Source of the DNA: Prochlorococcus sp. AG-402-I20
GTDB taxonomy: Bacteria; Cyanobacteriota; Cyanobacteriia; PCC-6307; Cyanobiaceae
Reading direction: 5' to 3'
DNA: 64,000 nucleotides
Assembly: GCA_003216975.1 (NCBI GenBank)
Contig: QCHY01000003.1
Location: forward strand, 96,908 to 160,907
Shown: positions 33,591 through 45,328 of the stretch, piece by piece
How the letters are laid out: the number at the start of each line of letters is the position of its first letter
Position numbering within the stretch: the stretch's first letter is position 1
Notes under the pieces: model-generated
Database searches by the model: none
Told to the model about the DNA's origin: nothing
What the model saw: the letters and a program-made list of their open reading frames with translations, nothing else
Translations under genes and position numbers: made by a program

Positions 33591-34982
33591 ATGGAAAATG
33601 CATTGAGCAAAACCTGGAGCGATAGATTTGATAAAGGACTTAATCCTTTTATAGAAAAATTTAATGCCTCTATTGAGTTTGATATTTGTTTATTAGAAGA
33701 AGATTTGGATGGATCAATTGCCCATGCACGTATGCTTGGAATTCAAGGAGTTATTACTAAAGAAGAGGCTATTAAATTAGAAAATGGTCTTCAACAGATT
33801 AGGAAAGAGGCTTCTGATGGATTGTTTCAACCTGTTATTTCAGATGAAGATGTACATTTTGCAGTAGAAAAAAAATTAATAGATTTAATAGGTCCTGTAG
33901 GAAAAAAACTTCATTCTGGTCGTAGTCGCAATGATCAGGTTGGAACAGATATGAGATTGTGGCTTAGAAAGCGTATTGATGAAATTGATTTGGATTTAGA
34001 ACGTCTTCAGAAATCTCTGTTTTTATTAGCAGAACAAAATCTTCATACGTTGATTCCTGGTTATACGCATTTACAAAGAGCACAACCTTTGTCTTTAGCT
34101 CATCATTTATTGGCATATGTTGAGATGGCACAAAGAGATAGAAATAGATTAAAAGATGTTAGAAAAAGAGTAAACATTTCACCACTAGGTGCAGCTGCTC
34201 TAGCAGGGACTTCTATTTCTATAAATAGAAATATTACTTCTTCAGAATTACATTTTCAAGACATTTATTCTAACAGCTTAGATGCTGTAAGTGATCGAGA
34301 TTTTGTTGTAGAATTTTTAGGAGCCTCAGCGTTAATTATGGCTCATTTAAGTAGATTATCTGAAGAAGTTATTTTGTGGGCATCTGAAGAATTTGCATTT
34401 ATTCAATTAACAGATCGATGTGCCACTGGAAGTAGTCTTATGCCTCAAAAAAAGAATCCTGATGTTCCAGAATTAGTTAGAGGTAAGTCAGGGAGAGTAT
34501 TTGGACATTTACAAGCTATGCTTACCATGATCAAAGGATTACCTTTGGCATACAACAAAGATTTTCAAGAGGATAAAGAAGCAATCTTCGATACTGTGAA
34601 AACAGTTCAGAATTCGTTAATTGCTATGTCAATATTGTTTGAAGAAGGTTTAATTTTTAGAAAAGAAAGATTGAATCATGCTGTTTCATCGGATTTTTCA
34701 AATGCTACTGATGTAGCCGATTATTTAGTGGGTAAGGACATACCATTTCGAGAGGCGTATCAATTAGTTGGAAAGATTGTGAAAACCTCTTTGCAAGAGG
34801 GAATTTTATTAAAAGATATCCCGTTGGAAAGATGGAAAACATTTCATAAATTATTTGAAAAAGATATTTTTGAAAAGCTTTTGCCTTCTAGTGTGGTTGA
34901 GTCGCGCTTGAGTGCTGGTGGAACTGGATTTGAGAGAGTTCAAGAACAACTTATTTTGTGGCGTGAAAAATTATTTAAGTAA
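33591..34982 (+). CDS. argH: Argininosuccinate lyase
   Basis: [40 protein letters not shown]. Confidence 0.97.
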   Translation: MENALSKTWSDRFDKGLNPFIEKFNASIEFDICLLEEDLDGSIAHARMLGIQGVITKEEAIKLENGLQQIRKEASDGLFQPVISDEDVHFAVEKKLIDLIGPVGKKLHSGRSRNDQVGTDMRLWLRKRIDEIDLDLERLQKSLFLLAEQNLHTLIPGYTHLQRAQPLSLAHHLLAYVEMAQRDRNRLKDVRKRVNISPLGAAALAGTSISINRNITSSELHFQDIYSNSLDAVSDRDFVVEFLGASALIMAHLSRLSEEVILWASEEFAFIQLTDRCATGSSLMPQKKNPDVPELVRGKSGRVFGHLQAMLTMIKGLPLAYNKDFQEDKEAIFDTVKTVQNSLIAMSILFEEGLIFRKERLNHAVSSDFSNATDVADYLVGKDIPFREAYQLVGKIVKTSLQEGILLKDIPLERWKTFHKLFEKDIFEKLLPSSVVESRLSAGGTGFERVQEQLILWREKLFK

Positions 34983-35109
34983 AAAAATTGTTTTAAATCT
35001 ATTTGAGGGCTTTCGGTATTAAAGTGTTTAACGATAACTCATTTTAGAGTTATTAATTTTGGCTTTTCATAGCCTATTAGTTACATTTTATTTTCAGTCC
35101 AATTTTCAA

Positions 35110-35628
35110 GTGAGTATTTTTGTCGGCAACTTACCCTTCCGCGCTGAGCAGGAAGATGTCATTGAATTGTTTTCTCCTTTTGGGGAGGTAGCAAATTGTT
35201 CTTTACCTTTAGAACGAGATACAGGACGCAAAAGAGGTTTTGCTTTTGTTGAGATGGCTGATGAAGCAGTTGAAGCTTCAGCAATTGAATCTCTACAAGG
35301 CGCTGAGCTTATGGGACGTCCTTTGAGAATCAACAAAGCTGAACCTAGAGGCAGTGCGCCCAGAAGAGGCGGTGGCGGTTACGGCGGTGGCGGCCAAGGT
35401 GGCGGCTATGGCGGTGGCGGTTACGGCGGTGGCGGCCAAGGTGGCGGCTATGGTGATCAATCAGCTCAAGACAGGCCTTCTGGAGCTAAAGGTTGGGAAG
35501 ATCGTAGTCATGGCAATGCTTCTCAAGATGCAAATGGCTTTGATCAAGGACGTAGTAGAAGAAGAAGAGGTGCTTCACCTGAAGGAGGAGATGAATCTAC
35601 TGCAGATTATGGTGGAGCAGAATCTTAG
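35110..35628 (+). CDS. Glycine-rich RRM RNA-binding protein (Rbp type)
   Basis: SIFVGNLPFRAEQEDVIELFSPFGEV...GRKRGFAFVEM (RNP2/RNP1) followed by a G/Y/Q-rich tail. Likely GTG start at 35110 within the longer ORF. Confidence 0.93.
   Translation: MSIFVGNLPFRAEQEDVIELFSPFGEVANCSLPLERDTGRKRGFAFVEMADEAVEASAIESLQGAELMGRPLRINKAEPRGSAPRRGGGGYGGGGQGGGYGGGGYGGGGQGGGYGDQSAQDRPSGAKGWEDRSHGNASQDANGFDQGRSRRRRGASPEGGDESTADYGGAES
35371..35454 (+). repeat. Two tandem 42-bp repeats encoding GGGYGGGGQGGGYG
   Basis: Copies at 35371-35412 and 35413-35454 differ only at the final base. Confidence 0.95.
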
Positions 35629-35646
35629 AGATTTTGTTTCTTGTTT

Positions 35647-36654
35647 TTATTGCCCAGCATCTTCAAGTTGTTGGGCAATTTTTTTTAAAATGGAAATGTC
35701 AGCTTTCTGATTTTGACTTTTTTCACTTAATTCTTGTCTCAAAATTTTTGCTTTAGGAATATTTTCTATTAGATTTAAAATGTGTTTAGAAATTTGCCAA
35801 AGACGTCCGTTATTTTCTATATGTTTTTGAGCAAAAGGAATCATTTTTTTAATTATTTTTGATCTAGAGAGATATTCTTCTTTTTCTCCATAAATTATAG
35901 AATCTATTTTTGTCCAAATAAATGGATGTGAGTACGCAGCTCTGCCTACCATTGCCCCATCAAATACTTTGAGAGTTGTAATACAATCATCTAAGGTATT
36001 TATTCCACCGTTAAGTTCGATAATTAATTCAGGTCTGTTGCGTTTTAATTTTTCAACTCTTTCATATTGAAGTGGTGGAATTGTTCGATTTTCTTTTGGA
36101 TTTAATCCATTTAGCCAAGCTTTTCTTGCATGAATTATAAATCTGTCTGCTCCTGCAATTGAACAATTATCAACAAATTGCATAAGGTAATCATCACTAT
36201 CAAGATTATCAATACCAAGTCTATGTTTAACTGTTATTGGGATATTGCATGATTTTTTCATTTTCTCAATACAACTTGCCACTATCATTGGTTTACCCAT
36301 TAGACATGCTCCAAAGTTGCCAGACTTTACTTTTGGACTTGGGCAGCCAATATTTAAATTAATTTCGTCATAGCCCCAATCTTCAGCCATTTGAGCTGCT
36401 TCAGCTAAAAGTTTCGAATTGTCTCCTCCTAGTTGTAAGGAAATAGGATGCTCAATCTCATCAAAATCTAATAATTTATTCCTGTTTTTGCTGTAATGCA
36501 GTGCTTGTGCAACAACCATTTCTGTGTATAGAAGCGATTTCTTTGTGATTTGGCGCATAAGGACACGAAAATGCCTATCTGTGCAATCCATCATTGGAGC
36601 AATGCTTAACCTGTAGTTAGCTATTTCATTTGTTTTTAAAGAATTGGAAATCAT
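35647..36654 (-). CDS. dusA: tRNA-dihydrouridine synthase (DusA-type)
   Basis: SIAPMMDCTDRHFRVLMRQI, NLNIGCPSPKVKSGNFGACLM, HARKAWLNGLNPKENR. Confidence 0.92.
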   Translation of the reverse strand: MISNSLKTNEIANYRLSIAPMMDCTDRHFRVLMRQITKKSLLYTEMVVAQALHYSKNRNKLLDFDEIEHPISLQLGGDNSKLLAEAAQMAEDWGYDEINLNIGCPSPKVKSGNFGACLMGKPMIVASCIEKMKKSCNIPITVKHRLGIDNLDSDDYLMQFVDNCSIAGADRFIIHARKAWLNGLNPKENRTIPPLQYERVEKLKRNRPELIIELNGGINTLDDCITTLKVFDGAMVGRAAYSHPFIWTKIDSIIYGEKEEYLSRSKIIKKMIPFAQKHIENNGRLWQISKHILNLIENIPKAKILRQELSEKSQNQKADISILKKIAQQLEDAGQ

Positions 36655-36724
36655 TTTTATGAATTAATTTTTTCAACTTTTAGGGAGGAAATTTTATTAA
36701 GATTCATCGAGTTGAGAAATTTCT

Positions 36725-37210
36725 TTGAAGCGTAGATTTTTTATGCTTGGACTCTTGAATACTCTTTTTGGTTTTACTATCAAACCAAAAAGTTCTTTTG
36801 CTGCACCTAAACCTATGGAAAACTATAAAACTTTAACGGATAAAGAATGGGAAAATCGTTTAGCCAAAGACGCTTTTTACGTTTTACGTAAGGAAGGAAC
36901 AGAGAGACCGTTTTCAAGCCAATTGAATAATGAAAAAAGGAAAGGAGTTTTTCATTGTGCAGGATGCGGGCTTGCTTTATTTTCTTCAAAAACAAAGTTT
37001 GACAGTGGAACAGGCTGGCCAAGTTTTTTCGATCATTTACCTGATGCCATTGAGACAAAAACAGACTTCAAATTAATTGTCCCTAGAACTGAATATCATT
37101 GTCGACGATGTGGTGGGCATCAAGGGCATGTTTTTAATGATGGTCCAAGGCCAACTGGTAAAAGATATTGCAACAATGGTGTAGCTCTTGCGTTTGAAGT
37201 TGATTCGTAA
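36725..37210 (+). CDS. msrB: Peptide-methionine (R)-S-oxide reductase, with signal-like N-terminus
   Basis: GVFHCAGCGLALFSSKTKFDSGTGWPSF; RYCNNGVALAF. Confidence 0.94.
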   Translation: MKRRFFMLGLLNTLFGFTIKPKSSFAAPKPMENYKTLTDKEWENRLAKDAFYVLRKEGTERPFSSQLNNEKRKGVFHCAGCGLALFSSKTKFDSGTGWPSFFDHLPDAIETKTDFKLIVPRTEYHCRRCGGHQGHVFNDGPRPTGKRYCNNGVALAFEVDS

Positions 37211-37300
37211 ATAATTTTTTTTGTTTAATAGGTGTGGGCTTCCGTAGCTTGTACAAAAAACCCTTTCCAATCAACATGTATTAATAGCTGACCGAATTAT

Positions 37301-38080
37301 ATGAATTCAGACGTTTCCTCCTCAGAACATGAATTATTTCAAGATGGTTCATCACAAGATGATTCTAATGAAAATTCTGTAAGTTCACATACAAGTAATG
37401 AATCACTCGAACAAGTTGAGCTTTCTGATAATCCTGAAGTTGAGTCTAAATTGAAAAATGATTCAGTAGATCCAGAAAACGATCAATCTTCAACTAGCTC
37501 TGATTCAAATATTAAAAGTCCAGATACTGAAGCAAGATTACAGCAATTAGAAAAAGAGCATGAAACTTTAAACGGCCAATACATGAGAATAGCTGCTGAC
37601 TTTGACAACTTCCGAAAGCGTCAGACGCGTGATCAAGATGATCTAAAAATTCAACTTACTTGCACTACGCTTAGTGAAATACTTCCTGTTGTAGATAATT
37701 TTGAAAGAGCAAGACGGCAATTAAACCCAGAGGGCGAAGAAGCTCAAGCATTACATCGAAGTTACCAAGGACTTTATAAGCAATTAGTTGAAGTTCTTAA
37801 GCAACTAGGTGTAGCTCCAATGCGTGTCGTTGATCAAACTTTTGATCCTTCTTTGCATGAAGCTGTCATGAGAGAGCCCAGTGATGAAAAGGCTGAGGAT
37901 ATTGTGATTGAAGAATTACAAAGGGGCTATCACTTGAATGGTCGTGTTTTAAGGCATGCTTTGGTTAAAGTTTCTATGGGACCAGGACCGAAAGTAGCTA
38001 GTGCAGCGATTCCTGATCAGAGTGCTGCTAATGAACAACAAAGTCAATCTTCAGAAGACTTAACTAAAGATGAGAATTAA
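37301..38080 (+). CDS. grpE: Nucleotide exchange factor GrpE
   Basis: [33 protein letters not shown]; followed by dnaJ. Confidence 0.94.
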   Translation: MNSDVSSSEHELFQDGSSQDDSNENSVSSHTSNESLEQVELSDNPEVESKLKNDSVDPENDQSSTSSDSNIKSPDTEARLQQLEKEHETLNGQYMRIAADFDNFRKRQTRDQDDLKIQLTCTTLSEILPVVDNFERARRQLNPEGEEAQALHRSYQGLYKQLVEVLKQLGVAPMRVVDQTFDPSLHEAVMREPSDEKAEDIVIEELQRGYHLNGRVLRHALVKVSMGPGPKVASAAIPDQSAANEQQSQSSEDLTKDEN

Positions 38081-38124
38081 CTACATGATGATCGAAACGG
38101 AATTGAATTTGTTTAAATGAACTA

Positions 38125-39255
38125 ATGGCTGATTTTTACGATCTATTGGGTGTCAGCAGAGATGCTGATGCTGACACTTTAAAAAGAGCTTATAGACAGC
38201 AAGCTCGGAAATATCACCCTGACGTGAATAAAGAAGCAGGAGCAGAGGATAAGTTCAAAGAAATAGGTAAAGCATATGAAGTGTTAAGCGATTCTCAAAA
38301 GAGAGCTCGTTACGATCAATTTGGAGAAGCTGGAATAGGTGGGGCTGCTGGGATGCCGGATATGGGAGATATGGGCGGCTTTGCAGATTTGTTCGAGACC
38401 TTTTTTAATGGCTTTGGTGGTTCTGGTTCTCCAGGAGGTTCTCGCCCTCAAAGACGTGGACCTCAACAGGGAGACGATTTACGTTACGACCTAACGATTG
38501 ATTTTGACAAAGCTATTTTTGGACAAGAAAAAGAGATCACGGTACCTCATTTAGAAACTTGTGATGTTTGTAGAGGGACTGGGGCTAAGAAAGGCACTGG
38601 TCCTGTTACTTGTCCTACATGTAGTGGTGCAGGTCAAGTAAGAAGAGCTACTCGTACTCCTTTTGGAAGTTTTACCCAAGTCGCTGAATGTCCAACTTGT
38701 GGAGGTTCTGGACAAGTGATTAAAGATCCTTGTAATGCTTGTGGAGGAAAAGGGGTTAAACAAGTAAGAAAAAAATTAAAAATTAATATTCCTGCTGGAG
38801 TTGATAGCGGAACACGATTAAGAGTTTCAGGAGAGGGTAATGCTGGATTAAAGGGTGGTCCATCTGGAGATCTATATGTCTTCTTAAAAGTTAAAAATAA
38901 TCCTAATTTAAAGAGAGATGGATTGACAATTTTATCTGAGGTTAATATTAGTTACCTGCAGGCAATTTTAGGAGATACTATTGAAATAGATACTGTAGAT
39001 GGCCCTACTAAGTTAAAAATTCCAGTAGGAACACAACCTAACTCTATTTTGAGTTTAGAAAATAAAGGAGTGCCAAAATTAGGCAATCCTGTTGCTAGAG
39101 GTAATCATCAAGTCTCAGTAAAGATTAAATTGCCTACAAAATTATCAGATTCTGAAAGAAATTTATTAGAAGAATTAGCTGGACATTATTCTGCACGTGG
39201 CCCTCAACATCATTATCATAAAAGTGGTTTATTTAGTAAGTTATTTGGTAAATAA
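38125..39255 (+). CDS. dnaJ: Chaperone DnaJ
   Basis: J domain with HPD (YHPDVNK) and four CxxCxGxG zinc motifs. Confidence 0.97.
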   Translation: MADFYDLLGVSRDADADTLKRAYRQQARKYHPDVNKEAGAEDKFKEIGKAYEVLSDSQKRARYDQFGEAGIGGAAGMPDMGDMGGFADLFETFFNGFGGSGSPGGSRPQRRGPQQGDDLRYDLTIDFDKAIFGQEKEITVPHLETCDVCRGTGAKKGTGPVTCPTCSGAGQVRRATRTPFGSFTQVAECPTCGGSGQVIKDPCNACGGKGVKQVRKKLKINIPAGVDSGTRLRVSGEGNAGLKGGPSGDLYVFLKVKNNPNLKRDGLTILSEVNISYLQAILGDTIEIDTVDGPTKLKIPVGTQPNSILSLENKGVPKLGNPVARGNHQVSVKIKLPTKLSDSERNLLEELAGHYSARGPQHHYHKSGLFSKLFGK

Positions 39256-39258
39256 ATA

Positions 39259-39498
39259 GTGGATAAAAATATCTTTATTGATCATTATTTAGATTTGCGT
39301 GGCTTTGCTTGTCCAGTAAATTTTGTTAAATGCTGTTTGGTTTTGGAAAACTTATCTTCAAACCAAGTTTTAAAAGTAGATCTTGATATAGGTGAAGCAG
39401 AGACTAGTGTCATCGATGGTTTACAAGAGAAGGGTTATAAAGTAAAAATATTGAATAAAGATTCTAAAGAAGTAACTTTGATAATATCGAGTGAATAA
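39259..39498 (+). CDS. TusA/SirA-like sulfurtransferase
   Basis: LDLRGFACPVNFVKC (CPxN-type motif variant); GTG start. Confidence 0.8.
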   Translation: MDKNIFIDHYLDLRGFACPVNFVKCCLVLENLSSNQVLKVDLDIGEAETSVIDGLQEKGYKVKILNKDSKEVTLIISSE

Positions 39499-40429
39499 TA
39501 ACAAATCTAATAAATTAAAAGGTATTGTTGTTGCACTTAAGGCAAATTTTTTAATTGTAGAGATTGATTATCAAGATTTAAAAGATGAATCATTGGAACA
39601 ATTTTCTGAAAAAATAAGATTCCTTTGTACACGAAGAAGTAAGTTAGATTATCAAGGTTTATTTATAGATGTAGGTGATATAGTTTGCATTGAGTCTATA
39701 GATTTTAAAAATAAAAAAGCTGTAATTTCACAAGTGGAGCCGAGAAAAACTTTTTTAAAGCGACCAGCGGTGGCAAACGTTACATTAGTTTCTATTTGTA
39801 TCTCAGTTGATGAGCCGTTATTTGATATGGAGCAAACAAGCCGTTTTTTATTAACCGCTGAATGTGCAAATATAAAGCCTTTGATAATTTTAACCAAAAT
39901 AGATTTAATTACAAAGAATGATTTGGTTTTATATATCAATAAATTAAAATCTTGGGGTTATGATTGTATACCAGTATCTATACATAATTCTCAGGGTATT
40001 GATTCATTAATAGAACGATTTCGAAAAACAAAATTAACTGTACTTGCTGGTCCTTCGGGCGTAGGAAAGACAAGTTTAATTAATCATTTAATCCCTACCG
40101 TTTCATTACCGACTTCATCTGTTTCAAAAAAATTAAAGAGAGGTACACACACGACTAGGCATGTGGAACTTTTTGCAATTGGAAAAGGATCACTTCTTGC
40201 TGATACGCCTGGGTTTAATCGTCCAGAAATAATATGCGAGCCATCTCGTTTTGCTTCTTTGTTTCCTGAGTTTCGAACTCAGTTAAGTAAGTCAAAATGC
40301 AAGTTCCGAAATTGTTTGCATAGAGATGAGCCTGGTTGTGTAATAAATAAAGATCTTGAAAGATATCCTTTTTATCGTGAGAACCTTGAGGAAATGATTA
40401 ATTCTCCTCTCCCATACCAGGCAGGTTAA
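39491..40429 (+). CDS. rsgA: Ribosome small-subunit-dependent GTPase A
   Basis: Circularly permuted GTPase: [28 protein letters not shown]-terminal Cys/His zinc motif [14 protein letters not shown]. Confidence 0.94.
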   Translation: MNNNKSNKLKGIVVALKANFLIVEIDYQDLKDESLEQFSEKIRFLCTRRSKLDYQGLFIDVGDIVCIESIDFKNKKAVISQVEPRKTFLKRPAVANVTLVSICISVDEPLFDMEQTSRFLLTAECANIKPLIILTKIDLITKNDLVLYINKLKSWGYDCIPVSIHNSQGIDSLIERFRKTKLTVLAGPSGVGKTSLINHLIPTVSLPTSSVSKKLKRGTHTTRHVELFAIGKGSLLADTPGFNRPEIICEPSRFASLFPEFRTQLSKSKCKFRNCLHRDEPGCVINKDLERYPFYRENLEEMINSPLPYQAG

Positions 40430-40745
40430 GCTTGAATCCACCGGTTAAATCTTCCATTCGTTCTTTCATCGTCGAAGTTGAAACTTCATGAGCAGATGTC
40501 ATAGCATCTAGTATGGCGTCTTCGATTACTGCTTTTTCTTCAGAAAGAAGAGATGGATCAATATCTACTCGTAAAGGTTTTTGATTGCCTGACATCCATA
40601 CTTTTGCCCTATTGTCATTATTTGATCCCTCTATTTCCATCACCTCAAGCTCTTCTTGCAGTTTTTGAGCATTCTGTTGAATTTGTTGTGCTTTTTTAAA
40701 AGCTTCAGTGAGTTGTCCAAAATTTGGTAGTCCGAATCCAGCCAT
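40398..40745 (-). CDS. YbaB/EbfC family nucleoid-associated protein
   Basis: [40 protein letters not shown]. Confidence 0.92.
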   Translation of the reverse strand: MAGFGLPNFGQLTEAFKKAQQIQQNAQKLQEELEVMEIEGSNNDNRAKVWMSGNQKPLRVDIDPSLLSEEKAVIEDAILDAMTSAHEVSTSTMKERMEDLTGGFKLNLPGMGEEN

Positions 40746-40782
40746 AAGAATGTCCTATTGTTTTTGATTTTAGGGTTTAAAT

Positions 40783-41658
40783 TTAAAAGCCACATTGTTT
40801 GACTTCTGTTTCTAACAAGATTCCATAAGAATTAAAAACTCTTTTTTGAATATATTTAATTAATTCTCTGACGTCACAAGAGGAAGCTTTGTTTGCGTTA
40901 ATTATAAAATTTGAGTGCATTTTGGATATTTCCGCTCCACCAAAGCGCAATCCTTTTAAACCAAGTTCTTCAATTAATTTTGCAGCTTTCAACGGTTCTG
41001 GATTACGAAAAACACTGCCGCAGGTTTGGGCTTGATAAGGTTGAGTTTTTAATCGATGATGAAGGTTTTCATTTGTTACCAGTCGAATTTTTTCTGCATG
41101 ACCTGATACCAGCTTGAGTCGAGCAGATAAGACAATCAATTTCTCATTTTGAAGCAGACTGTATCGATATCCAAAATTGAGATCTTTTCCTTTGATCGTT
41201 TTGTATTCACCTGTTAAAGATAGCGTTTTAATACTTTCTAGATAGCTAGATATGCAATGTTCTTGTGCTCCTGCATTCATAACTACTGCTCCGCCAATTG
41301 TTCCTGGTATTCCTACAGCCCATTCGAGTCCATGAAGTCCATTTGCAGCTGCTTTTCTTGACAAAGTTGGAAGCATTTCACCGCTTAGGACTTCGATAAT
41401 TCCACTATTTTTATCAATTTGAATTCCTTTGAAATTACGCATACATAGGCTTAAACCTTTAATTCCTTTGTCATTTATTAAAAGATTTGATCCAGCACCA
41501 AGAATATTGCAGGGAATTTTTTTCTTATTTATCCAATTAATTAAATATTTAATTTCTTCAATATTTTTTGGTTGAGCAATCCATTCTGCAGGACCACCTA
41601 TTCTCCAAGTGGTGAAATTTGATAAGGAAATATTTTTTTCTAATTGAATGGTATTCAT
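40783..41658 (-). CDS. murB: UDP-N-acetylenolpyruvoylglucosamine reductase
   Basis: TTWRIGGPAEWIAQP, ILGAGSNLLINDKG, GIPGTIGGAVVMNAGA, CGSVFRNP. Confidence 0.95.
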   Translation of the reverse strand: MNTIQLEKNISLSNFTTWRIGGPAEWIAQPKNIEEIKYLINWINKKKIPCNILGAGSNLLINDKGIKGLSLCMRNFKGIQIDKNSGIIEVLSGEMLPTLSRKAAANGLHGLEWAVGIPGTIGGAVVMNAGAQEHCISSYLESIKTLSLTGEYKTIKGKDLNFGYRYSLLQNEKLIVLSARLKLVSGHAEKIRLVTNENLHHRLKTQPYQAQTCGSVFRNPEPLKAAKLIEELGLKGLRFGGAEISKMHSNFIINANKASSCDVRELIKYIQKRVFNSYGILLETEVKQCGF

Positions 41659-41661
41659 TTA

Positions 41662-43110
41662 TTAAGCAGCTAAATTACCACTGATCAATTTATTATTAAT
41701 GTATTTTAAAAATAAATTTGTACATATCTTATTAATATCTCCTGCTCCCATAATTAGAATTAAGTCTTTTTCAATTGTATGTTCTTTTATTAGATTTATT
41801 AAATTCTGATTATTATCTAGAGTATATATTTCTAGATTAGGTTTTAATTTTTTTATTTCATCTCCAATAGTCTTATTACTTATTCCTTCGATTTCAACTT
41901 CTCCGGCAGAGTAAATTGGTGTTATGAATACTAAATCAGATTTACTTAGGCTTTTTGCAAATTCCTTGTGAAATTTTTGAGTTCTACTATACCGATGAGG
42001 TTGAAATATAGTAACTAATCTTTTAGGTGTTATTTTTGAAAGGTTATGTTTTTTCTTAATGATAGTAGAGGCAATTGATATCGCAGCATCAATTTCGGTA
42101 GGATGATGAGCATAATCTTCAATTATTATTCTGTTTTTCCATGATCCTTTATTTTCAAATCTTCTTGAAGGTAGCTGTAAATTATTAATTCCTTTATTTA
42201 TGTCTTTAAAATCAATTCCAGCTATTCTACATGCAGCTATAGCAGCAACTGCATTGCTTAAATTGTGTATTCCAGGCACAGGTATTTTTATGATATCAAT
42301 AAATTTTTCTTTTTCATAATATTCAGCCACGATTTCATAACCATTAGATTCTTTTGGAATTAGTGCAAAATCTATATTACTAATTTTTTCAATCGAAAAC
42401 CATTTTGAATCTGCTATATTATGTCTAAGATTCTCACAGTCAAAATTGGTAATTAAGTATTCACATTTTTGAGAGAATTTTTTCATAGTTTTTATTAAAT
42501 CTTCTAGGTCTACATAATGATCAACGTGTTCAAGCTCTAAATTAGTTATTACTCCGATGTTTGGATTAAATTTTACTAATGATCCGTCTGATTCATCTGC
42601 TTCTGCAATTAAGAATTCACCATCACTAACATTATAGTTTTTTTTGTATAGAGGTACTATTCCACCAATGATGGCTGTTGGATTCCTTTTTGCATAAGAA
42701 AATAATGTTGTAATATAAGTACTTGTTGTTGTTTTACCATGAGATCCTGAGACAATTATTGATCTCTTTTGTTCAATTAAAAACGCTAATATTTCAGAAC
42801 GATGATTGATTTTTAAATTATATTTTTTTGCTTTAGATAATTCTAAATTATCTTCATGTATTGCTGAACTTCTAACAATTAATATATCTTTTCCATGAAC
42901 TTCAAGAATTTTGTCGATATTAGATTCATCTTGAGTTTGAAAGATATTAATATGATTTTCGGCTAATTTTTTTAAAGTCAGGCTTTTTGTTTTGTCTGAG
43001 CCAGATATAGAGTATCCATTTTTAGCAAGAATCATTGCAAGAGCAGACATGCCAATACCTCCTATTCCAATAAAGTGAATATGAGGTGGTAACTTTTGTG
43101 TCTTCTTCAA
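41662..43110 (-). CDS. murC: UDP-N-acetylmuramate--L-alanine ligase
   Basis: [36 protein letters not shown]. Confidence 0.95.
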   Translation of the reverse strand: MKKTQKLPPHIHFIGIGGIGMSALAMILAKNGYSISGSDKTKSLTLKKLAENHINIFQTQDESNIDKILEVHGKDILIVRSSAIHEDNLELSKAKKYNLKINHRSEILAFLIEQKRSIIVSGSHGKTTTSTYITTLFSYAKRNPTAIIGGIVPLYKKNYNVSDGEFLIAEADESDGSLVKFNPNIGVITNLELEHVDHYVDLEDLIKTMKKFSQKCEYLITNFDCENLRHNIADSKWFSIEKISNIDFALIPKESNGYEIVAEYYEKEKFIDIIKIPVPGIHNLSNAVAAIAACRIAGIDFKDINKGINNLQLPSRRFENKGSWKNRIIIEDYAHHPTEIDAAISIASTIIKKKHNLSKITPKRLVTIFQPHRYSRTQKFHKEFAKSLSKSDLVFITPIYSAGEVEIEGISNKTIGDEIKKLKPNLEIYTLDNNQNLINLIKEHTIEKDLILIMGAGDINKICTNLFLKYINNKLISGNLAA

Positions 43111-43295
43111 TGTCGCTTGAGTGACGAGTGAAAGATAACTCTTCGTGGATCTAAAGGCACATTTTTTAAAGAATTAGAGAGTTTTTGTACTTTTTATTTC
43201 CTTAACGCTTCAATTATTTTGCAAAATGCACAGAAAATGATCATCGTTCTGTATGATCAGCGGCCAGTAGCTTATGCGGTTTTACCGTTTTTGAA

Positions 43296-44318
43296 ATGAC
43301 TTTGCGTGTTGCGATTAATGGTTTCGGAAGAATTGGACGCAATTTTATGCGTTGTTGGCTGAGCAGGGGTGCAAATACAAATATTGAGGTTGTCGGTATT
43401 AACGTCACTTCTGATCCAAAGACCTGTGCCCACCTGCTCAAATATGACTCTATTCTGGGTGCTATTAACAATGCTGAAATCTCACATACTGATGATACAT
43501 TTCAAATTAATGGTAAAACTATTAAATGTTATTCAGATAGAAACCCATTAAATCTCCCTTGGAAAGAGTGGGGAATTGATCTAGTAATTGAATCAACAGG
43601 TGTCTTTAATACAGATGTTGGTGCTAGTAAGCATTTACAAGTTGGAGCTAAGAAGGTAATTCTTACAGCACCTGGTAAGGGTGATGGAGTAGGTACGTAT
43701 GTGGTTGGTGTTAATGCTGATCAATATTCTCATGAAGATTTTGATATTCTCAGTAATGCAAGTTGCACCACCAACTGTTTAGCTCCGATAGTAAAAGTTT
43801 TAGATCAAAAGTTGGGCATTAACAAAGGCCTAATGACCACAATTCATAGTTACACGGGAGATCAAAGAATTCTGGATAATGCTCATCGTGATTTACGTCG
43901 TGCAAGAGCTGCCGCAATGAATTTGGTTCCTACATCAACTGGAGCAGCAAAAGCTGTTGCTCTTGTTTATCCAGAAATGAAAGGGAAACTAACTGGTATT
44001 GCGATGAGAGTTCCCACTCCCAATGTTTCTGCAGTGGATTTGGTTTTTGAATCAAAACGTAAAACTAGTGCAGAAGAGGTCAATGCATTATTGAAAACAG
44101 CTTCACTGGGAGAAATGAAAGGAATCATCAAATACGGTGATCTACCTTTGGTTTCTACTGATTATGCTGGAACTAATGAATCAACAATTGTTGATGAAGC
44201 TTTAACGATGTGTATAGATGACAATATGGTTAAAGTTTTAGCTTGGTATGACAATGAGTGGGGTTATAGCCAAAGGGTTGTTGATTTAGCTGAAATTGTT
44301 GCTCAGAAATGGAAATAA
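43296..44318 (+). CDS. gap: Glyceraldehyde-3-phosphate dehydrogenase
   Basis: [44 protein letters not shown]. Confidence 0.96.
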   Translation: MTLRVAINGFGRIGRNFMRCWLSRGANTNIEVVGINVTSDPKTCAHLLKYDSILGAINNAEISHTDDTFQINGKTIKCYSDRNPLNLPWKEWGIDLVIESTGVFNTDVGASKHLQVGAKKVILTAPGKGDGVGTYVVGVNADQYSHEDFDILSNASCTTNCLAPIVKVLDQKLGINKGLMTTIHSYTGDQRILDNAHRDLRRARAAAMNLVPTSTGAAKAVALVYPEMKGKLTGIAMRVPTPNVSAVDLVFESKRKTSAEEVNALLKTASLGEMKGIIKYGDLPLVSTDYAGTNESTIVDEALTMCIDDNMVKVLAWYDNEWGYSQRVVDLAEIVAQKWK

Positions 44319-44332
44319 ATTTCAATATCAAC

Positions 44333-45316
44333 TTAAAAATGTTGAAATCGACTCGATTGTTCAATATTAATTTGTTCTAAGTTATCCCAGAAAATATTGG
44401 GTTTACCTTCTTTTATAAACCCAATAATATGGGCAGATCTGAATTTTTTTAAAAAAGCTTCAGCCCATTCCTTAGGAATACTTAGTATCAATCGATAGTC
44501 TTCTCCTCCATTAAGGACCCACTCATTCCACGAGGGGTCTTTTGGCCAATCAGGATCTGTAAGAATAGAAGTTTTTGATAAGACTGCCTGGCAATTACTG
44601 CTTTGGCAAATTCCTCTAATTGATTCCATAAGCCCATCACTGCTATCAGTCCCTGCGGCTCTCCAACTAGCTGACTTAGGCTTGCACTCCTTGAGTGCTT
44701 TGAGTGCCTCTACAGCTGGATATGGACGTTTATGTGAATTGATAGCTCTATCCATAAGCTGAGGACTTATTTGTACCTCACTAGGTAGTTTTCCTGATGT
44801 TAAAAGCGCTAAACCTAACCTGCTTAATCCGTGGACTCCGGTACTAACTAAAAAATCTCCTGGTAAAGCATTGCCTCTATGCAGTTTCGGCAGGTTCATT
44901 TCTCCAATTGCTGTAATTGAAATCATTTTTGTTTCTCCACTAGAGCAATCTCCACCAATTATTTCTCCTCCATATTTATGCATCGCTTCCGACATTCCTT
45001 CATATAGATCTTCTACCCATTTCCAATGTGTGTTGGGTGGTAAAACAAGCCCAACAGTAAATGCGGTTATGTTTTCTGAACCGCTGCAAACAAGATCAGA
45101 AATATTTGTAGTAATACATTTCCAGCCAATATCTTTCGCATTAGATATATCTTCAGAGAAATGAATTTTCTCTACAAGCAAGTCAGTATTAATTAATAAA
45201 CTTTTGTTGATTATATTTATTTCTGCAATATCATCATCTATCTGCCCAGATCGCATAAATTTTTTTAAACGATTTAGTAATTCTATTTCACCTAAATCTT
45301 TAATGGTAATTGCCAC
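44333..45316 (-). CDS. thiL: Thiamine-monophosphate kinase
   Basis: NISDLVCSGSENITAFTVGLVLP; GGDCSSGETKMISITAIG; NGGEDYRLI. Confidence 0.92.
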   Translation of the reverse strand: MAITIKDLGEIELLNRLKKFMRSGQIDDDIAEINIINKSLLINTDLLVEKIHFSEDISNAKDIGWKCITTNISDLVCSGSENITAFTVGLVLPPNTHWKWVEDLYEGMSEAMHKYGGEIIGGDCSSGETKMISITAIGEMNLPKLHRGNALPGDFLVSTGVHGLSRLGLALLTSGKLPSEVQISPQLMDRAINSHKRPYPAVEALKALKECKPKSASWRAAGTDSSDGLMESIRGICQSSNCQAVLSKTSILTDPDWPKDPSWNEWVLNGGEDYRLILSIPKEWAEAFLKKFRSAHIIGFIKEGKPNIFWDNLEQINIEQSSRFQHF

Positions 45317-45328
45317 TTTCTTTGAAAT

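Noticed and set aside
35354-35710. 118-aa ORF overlapping the RRM gene (AVAVTAVAAKVAA repeats)
   Set aside because: It is the alternative-frame reading of the 42-bp glycine-encoding repeat; the RRM frame has clear homology.
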